Shown here: positions 58,595 to 64,000 of the stretch, one piece after another | Layout of the letters: each line of letters starts with the position of its first letter | Numbering within the stretch: position 1 is the stretch's first letter | Assembly (NCBI GenBank): GCA_022410635.1 | Contig: JAJVDF010000262.1 | Span: forward strand, 443,541 to 507,540 | Length of the DNA stretch: 64,000 nt | Direction: 5' to 3' | Source: Tretioscincus oriximinensis | Lineage: Eukaryota; Chordata; Lepidosauria; Squamata; Gymnophthalmidae | The notes under the pieces: generated by a model | The model's database searches: none | What the model saw: the letters and a program-made list of their open reading frames with translations, nothing else | What the model was told of the DNA's origin: nothing | Made by a program: the position numbers and the translations under genes

Positions 58595-60349
58595 CTGCAT
58601 GCACAAAATGAAAAGAAATAGGTATTCCGTTTTAATACAGAAATTTGTCCATTTAGTGGTTTTTTTTTCAGATAAACAGTTCTGGCAGATACTTTAACCT
58701 CTGTTGAGATAGGAAGAATATGTGAATGAGGGACATAATAATCTGATTACCTATTTGATTTCAATGGAAGTCTCTTCTACTCTTCAGAACAGATGAACAA
58801 TATTCACAAATAATGGAACTTAACAGCGTTAAGGATCATTCATTTTAATAATCTAGTGTGGAAGGTCTGTGCAATGTCCCGCTACATTATCTCCACACTT
58901 ATGAAAATTTGCATGGATCATAAGTGGCATCCTCATCTCCTTACATTAATAGATCTTCTCATGCACACATTCCTTGAAATTCATCCATACATACCTCCCC
59001 CACAATAATGCCCTGTAGAATTCCCATATCACAGACTTTATAATATGGGGAACACTATGGGAAAATTATACAACTTCTGAGAAACAATTCCAAACAGGAG
59101 ACGAACATCTTTAACCCACACCAGCTGCTCTCCTTGCCTCCACCCTGTGCCACTAAAGATCAATTGCCAGGGAACTCTAGGCAGGTAAGGACCTGATCAT
59201 CATTCTCTTTTCTGCACCATCCGACAAGAGCTATATCATCATACCATCAAACTATCAGTCCACTTGAGAGGGGCAGGGAGGGAGCTCTATATGTCCTGCA
59301 AAACTCCCATGACCCCAACTTCCAGTTCCTCTAGCTCTTCCATTATTACACTATGCCACTGTTCTCATACCTATCACTAAGCAAGTCTTTGCAGGCTTAA
59401 GAACAGAATAAAAATTCTGTTAATAAATAAATAATATGCAACAATCTCTGCAAGTGGAAATAATGACTAAGCCCTCTGTCACATTTAGGATCTGTACAAT
59501 GAAATCAGTGAAATGGGGAATAAATTCTGTTTTTGTGTGTACTCAAGAGTACACAGAATAATGATATTTAGTAGAAAAAGGAAAATAAAGCACTTTTACA
59601 AATAGCTGTTATAAAAAGGCAAAAAAAAACCCAATCTCCAGCTCTTGTTCAAAATATATTAAGATTCCTGGAAGGCAAACTTTATTGTACAAGAAGTTTC
59701 CAAAAAAGAAATACTTGGAAAAGTGACTTCTGACATTATAGTTGATTCAAGTAAGAAGGCCACAAAACTTCAAAAATGACTGCCCATAATCTATCTTACT
59801 AGTAGTGGAGACAGGAAGGACTACAATTCAGTCACATTTCTTCAAAATGTGGCATTGTGGTATTATCAGCAGCTTTGTGTGGGAAAGATTAGTTTTCCTG
59901 TGCAGCAAAATTTGGAAAAGCTCTCTTTTTGAAGAACAATATAATTTACTTACTTATTTACTTTTTGTACTTGCTTGCTTATTATATACATTGCTTGATT
60001 TATATAGCAACCCAATAATCAAGGTCCTCTGGGTGGCTTACAAAATATTGTTACAACACAATAGTAGCAGTAACAGCAATGGTGCTAAGGATAATGGCAG
60101 CAGAAATCCCTGTGAAGTGGAGTGCATGATTACATCTCTCAGGATTACATCTGCCAATGAAAGAGATCGCATCATCTCTTTACTGCCTAGAGAAAAGAAG
60201 TTAATAATGAGTTTGTTATAAACAAGGTAGATTCTGTTGGATAGCTGGAAAAAGCAGCAGCAGTGGGCACAATTACCCTCTGTGTGTTAAACAGACCAGA
60301 CAGTAATATATTCTAGATCTTTTGATGTAAATTTCTTCCTTGAGCAGGT

Positions 60350-60619
60350 TTAAACAATCATTTCCAAGTCTTGTGATTCTATGTCCTTGCCTCTACTGGT
60401 TTGAAAACAGAAGCCTTCACAGTGACCATTGGTGGTTTTGACCAGAATACCAACTTGTCCAACGGCAGGTGGGCCCATAATAAAGTGGGTACTGAGGGAC
60501 CTTCCACGCACCGTCAGCTGGTTCGTGGCATGGGTGAAGCCTCCACCATCTCCCACGTCACTACTGACAGTGACAGCAACAAGAAAGACTAGTCTTTCCC
60601 ATACATAAGCTAAAGTCAT
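60350..60619 (-). other. Unassigned 89-codon open frame in an L3MBTL1 intron
   Basis: The frame starts ATG at 60619 and ends TAA at 60350: MTLAYVWERLVFLVAVTVSS, then DVGDGGGFTHATNQLTVRGR, then SQDLEMIV. It has CpG-containing, balanced codon use unlike the AT-rich flanks. I recognise no family. It lies antisense to a 63-codon frame. It may be an insertion of unknown origin or chance. Confidence 0.2.
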
Positions 60620-61005
60620 TAGCTGATGATTTCTTAATAGAAGTTACAGCTTCTTCAGGTGAGATGTGAGAATCTGGCAAGTAAAATCGAGGAAACAGTT
60701 TTTACCTGTACAATTTCCACCCTTACAATGATAGAAAATGATCATTTATTTTTACAGGTCTTATTATCTGGGGTTTTTTTTACTGCCCTGCTTTTATTTA
60801 ACATTGGACTTTTTTGTTTGCAATTTTGTAAACCACTCTCTTGATCAGACCTGGGCAAGAGGCGCCCCGAGGGCCGCACGCCCACCTGTCAAGGGGCGTG
60901 GTTTTACCGTTATATACAGTATTTGGTAGAACTGAGTTAACTATATTAGTCTTTCTCTCTAAAACTTCTTTGAATTCTCTCAAGCCCACCTACTACAAAG
61001 GGTGT

Positions 61006-61293
61006 CTGCTGTGGAGAAAGCAACAAAAGCTATGTGCCCTATGGTTGGCCGCCCTGAGACCTTCGGGTATAGGGCGGGATACAAGTACAAATAAATAAAT
61101 AGAGCAGGGGTAGACAATTAATTTTCTCAAGGGGCCACATAAGAAATTGGGATGAATTTCTTATGTGGCCCCTTGAGAAAATTGTCTACCCCTGCTCTAT
61201 TTATTTATTTGTACTTGTATCCCGCCCTATACCCGAAGGTCTCAGGGCGGCCAACCATAGGGCACATAGCTTTTGTTGCTTTCTCCACAACAG
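61006..61293. repeat. 288-bp nearly perfect palindrome
   Basis: The left arm begins ctgctgtggagaaagcaaca and the right arm ends tgttgctttctccacaacag. They match along about 140 bp each with only a 3-bp indel (AAT in the left arm near 61,121) and one change. The spacer is gggatg near 61,150. The arms contain an L2-like 3' tail (ccgccctgagaccttcgggt, then acaaataaataaat) and a segment gcaggggtagacaattttct, so existing repeats were included in the symmetric unit. It lies between the L3MBTL1 exons at 61,435 and 58,594. Confidence 0.95.
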
Positions 61294-61434
61294 AATCCCA
61301 CGCTCAACCACTACACCAGACTGGCTCTCAGAATGGAAAACTTCTTCAATGGGCAAATGACAGGAACCTTAGGAAGGCAAGAGAAAGACAGTGTGACCTT
61401 CAACAGATTAGCATAAATGGACAAACCATCTTAC

Positions 61435-61539
61435 CTCAGTAACCGTCAGAACAAAGTACATGGAAGGGTGTTGAGGATCAATGCCCTCCAATTTCATTCC
61501 CACCTTGAAACCATTTTTGTGCTGTGTGACCAACTGGTG
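61435..61539 (-). CDS. L3MBTL1: L3MBTL1 exon: MBT1 core, first half
   Basis: 35 codons, phase 0: HQLVTQHKNGFKVGMKLEGI then DPQHPSMYFVLTVTE. VGMKLEGIDPQHPS is the hallmark MBT1 motif. The acceptor is tttttccag and the donor is GAG|gtaaga. Confidence 0.95.
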
Positions 61540-62232
61540 CTGGAAAAAAAAGATAAGAAACATATTTTCAACAATGGTTTATAACAACATAATATAAACT
61601 GAGCAGGAAAAAAGAAAAGTGTTGTTGATCAGTTGTATCAGAGAAGAAACAGAGTTTTCCACCCTTTAAAAAGTTATGCAGCACCTGTTCTTTCACTAAA
61701 ATTTCTTCATGCTTGCTACTGAAAGAACAAAGTTAACCTCTCACTGCTCTCTCAGGAAGGAAGCAATAATTAGTAGAATTCGAAATTCTTAATTTGATTT
61801 AAACCCTTTCTGCACACAGCCTGTTTTTGGGATAGATCCTGGAATAGGGGTTAGCTATCTGCATGCTATGCAGACTGTGGCAATCCCCATTTTGAAAGAT
61901 ATTCCAAGGGTAGAAACAACAAAGGTTTCTCATTATGTACATCTACAAAGCTTCAGTGGGTATAAAGAAGTTCTTTCAAATTTAGAAAACAGTTCTACTA
62001 AAAATCCAGAAAACCTTTTCTCAAAATCCAGATGGAATGATCTGCAGGGAATCATGCTACCAATTGGGGAAAAAAATGCTATGTACAGTACTTAAACAAA
62101 TCAATCCCTAGTGAATACCACCAATTGATATATTAAACTTCCACACATTACTTTAAAAGCATGCGATACATTCAAAAGAAAGCAATGCTGATTTGAATTA
62201 TTCCCTTGGTGCATCTTTAGAGTAAGTCTCCC

Positions 62233-62523
62233 ATGTGGTTTTGCACAATTGGAAAAGTCAAAAAGAAACTGACAGAAACAGATACAAAAAATCTTGTTAA
62301 GAAGGAAAAATACTTAGGTGGGTTGGCATTATCAAACATAAATACCAGCAGAACCGTCGTCCAAACAGCCATTCCATCGCAGGACTGTAGGAATGGCCTT
62401 TTAAAACAGTTGCTCTACAGAATAACAGGAATGGTGTTTCCCTCAACTGTCATCCATTATTGTGGGACAATAACAGACCTACAACAGATCAGCAATATTG
62501 AATTGGCTGCAGAAGGAAAATAA
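62233..62523. other. Intronic sequence, no gene recognised
   Basis: A 96-codon plus-strand open frame here has no domain that I recognise and is antisense to L3MBTL1. The neighbourhood is plain AT-rich intron. Confidence 0.4.
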
Positions 62524-62936
62524 GGTGGCATTCTAAGACCAATCAATTTAAGATCTACCAGTAGGTAGATCTGACAGATCTACTGATTCATCTTGTCTTT
62601 TGCTCTTTTTAGATTGCAAATCTAAGGGATGGGGTGTGTATGATATTGCACACTGTAAACAGTTCTGAGAGGTGTTTTTAGGCATAAGGGTTGCATGTAA
62701 ATAAATCACCCAAATAAAGAAAGTTTCTTAGTTTACTGGCCCTCAATCAATTTAGTACTACATCTAAATCTCTGCCAACTCCACTATGTCTATATATAAA
62801 AATGAAAATACTAACATCTACACCTGCTTCTTCTGAAAACAGATCAGAAAATTTTCTAATCGAAATTCTGTTCTCCCTTTCTCATTAATCTGCAGTTATT
62901 CTTTGAACACTGAAACACAGGAACACTTTAACTTAC

Positions 62937-63028
62937 ATTCTGGAACAAATTTAATGGGGCAGCAATGGCTTTCTGTTCTTCCAAGTAAGCTGCCCAAGTC
63001 CAACCATCTGCCTTCTCCTCATAAGAAT
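62937..63028 (-). CDS. L3MBTL1: L3MBTL1 exon: N-terminal arm of MBT1
   Basis: 92 nt: two bases completing Asp, then 30 codons SYEEKADGWTWAAYLEEQKA then IAAPLNLFQN. WTWAAYLEEQKA is the conserved start of MBT1. The acceptor is gttctcag and the donor is AAT|gtaagt. Confidence 0.95.
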
Positions 63029-63185
63029 CTGAGAACAACAGAATGCAATCAATCAATTCACCCATCCATTTACCAAGGCAATAATGAATTCATTTCTATT
63101 TATCCTCTTGTTACAATACCCTGAAAGACATGTTGTATCCATCCACCTAGCTGTAGCTGCCTGATTGTCCACTTATAAAATCTGA

Positions 63186-63250
63186 TTTATTTATTCATTT
63201 ACATTTCTATAGTGCCCTATACTTGAAGGTCTCGGTTAACAATAAAAAAC
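63186..63250. repeat. L2-type LINE tail scrap
   Basis: The segment tttattcatttacatttctatag, gtgccctatacttgaaggtc and ggttaacaataaaaa carries the reverse complement of the L2-like ending seen at 61,070-61,100 (cttcgggtatagggcgggat). It is short and decayed. Confidence 0.45.
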
Positions 63251-63402
63251 CAAACAAACATATTAAAACACATATCTGTACACGTTCAGTCTAGTTAGAC
63301 TGCCCCTTCCAAGAGATGAAAACCAACAAGGAATTTGGTTATTTGAACACGCAGCTAAGAAAAACCTGCTGCTCACACAACAAAATTCTGCTATATGCTT
63401 AC

Positions 63403-63490
63403 CTAGCGGACATGCATTCCATTCTTCCTTCACAGTGTTGCTCATTGGTTGCTCTCCTCCAGAGGTATGTGTCTCTTCTTGCTTTACTTC
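63403..63490 (-). CDS. L3MBTL1: L3MBTL1 exon: acidic region before MBT1 (first exon in window)
   Basis: 88 nt: 29 codons EVKQEETHTSGGEQPMSNTV then KEEWNACPL, and one base G. It joins in phase with the MBT1 exon at 63,028 (G + AT = Asp). The acceptor is aatctggcttag; the donor is CTAG|gtaagc. The N-terminal region of L3MBTL1 is poorly conserved, so support is splice phase, good signals and acidic composition rather than strong similarity. Confidence 0.72.
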
Positions 63491-64000
63491 CTAAGCCAGA
63501 TTTTTGGAGGAAAGCATATCTCTTAAGAATGAAGCTGTGTACTCTAATAGAATGCTCTACATACTCTACTAGACACTTGTAAAGCTGGATTTTTTTTGAA
63601 GAGAGGTAGATAGTCAGGCTACCTGTCCAGAGAGCCATGCTGTAACAGATTAATGACATAGATGCTCAAATCAAAGGTTTATTTTTAATTGCTGCTTTGT
63701 CTGATACTTTTATTGCTATAATGCTTTATGGTGAAATGATACTGTTGCTATGTTACTATATCAAGTATACATATTTAAAACTATATTTTGCAAATGTTCA
63801 ATTTTTTAAAAAAAGAATGAAGCTAATAATTCTGCACTTTAGACTCCTCCACTTCTCCAGGCTCAGTGGTAACATAAGCAGACTAGAAATCAAAATGTTG
63901 CTGCTTTGATCCCCAGTCCCTCTCTGAAAGTAGGCAATAGCAAACCAACATCAGTAGCTTTACAAGAAATCTGCATATAGGTATCTTGGGAGGTGTCCAT
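63491..64000. other. L3MBTL1 intron, SINE-like fragment near the end
   Basis: Mostly featureless AT-rich sequence. From about 63,855 to 63,960 a segment (ggctcagtggtaacataagc, then ctttgatccccagtc, then agcaaaccaacatcagtagc) resembles a tRNA-derived SINE head with A- and B-box-like parts. No further exon was recognised. Confidence 0.4.

Overview
The window looks like nuclear genomic DNA from a squamate reptile, probably a lizard. Three things point this way: multi-exon vertebrate genes with GT-AG introns, AT-rich intergenic DNA, and a repeat mix of BovB, L1, L2/CR1-type LINEs, a tRNA-derived SINE, Penelope-like elements and many short hAT-type and fold-back DNA elements. No operon, CRISPR or prokaryotic feature was seen, and I found no stand-alone RNA gene. 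Species assignment is not possible from the sequence alone.

Two genes are supported, both on the minus strand. L3MBTL1 (63,490 down to 43,670) is a histone methyl-lysine reader. Sixteen in-frame coding exons are visible, giving 583 codons plus a TGA stop with every splice phase matching. They encode the end of the N-terminal region, three MBT repeats, a linker, a MYT1-type C2HC zinc finger and a C-terminal SAM domain. The promoter and first exons lie beyond base 64,000. SGK2 (about 10.7 kb down to 1,020) is a serum/glucocorticoid-regulated AGC kinase. Three certain exons carry the glycine loop, the catalytic lysine region and the hinge. One or two tentative 5' exons lie upstream, and the rest of the kinase lies before base 1. 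The order L3MBTL1 then SGK2, head to tail on one strand, is the arrangement I recall from human 20q13.

Layout: 1-895 L1 3' end; 1.0-6.2 kb SGK2 exons with introns full of repeats; 6.2-10.7 kb tentative SGK2 5' exons; 10.7-43.6 kb intergenic, with transposon relics, a Gag-like or unknown ORF pair at 15.1-15.6 kb, an L2 fragment, a Penelope-like element at 28.2-29.3 kb, fold-back elements and an LTR-like block at 36.1-36.8 kb; 43.67-63.5 kb L3MBTL1. Gaps of N lie at 13,674-13,722 and 25,296-25,475, and about a dozen isolated N lie between 34.6 and 53 kb.

The most interesting material outside the genes is structural. It includes three Penelope-type fold-back insertions (two with about 15-bp target duplications), a palindromic MITE family with three complete copies, several hAT-type MITEs with clear 8-bp target duplications, and a 288-bp nearly perfect palindrome inside an L3MBTL1 intron. 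I found no convincing wholly new gene system. One orphan candidate exon and two unassigned open stretches are flagged.
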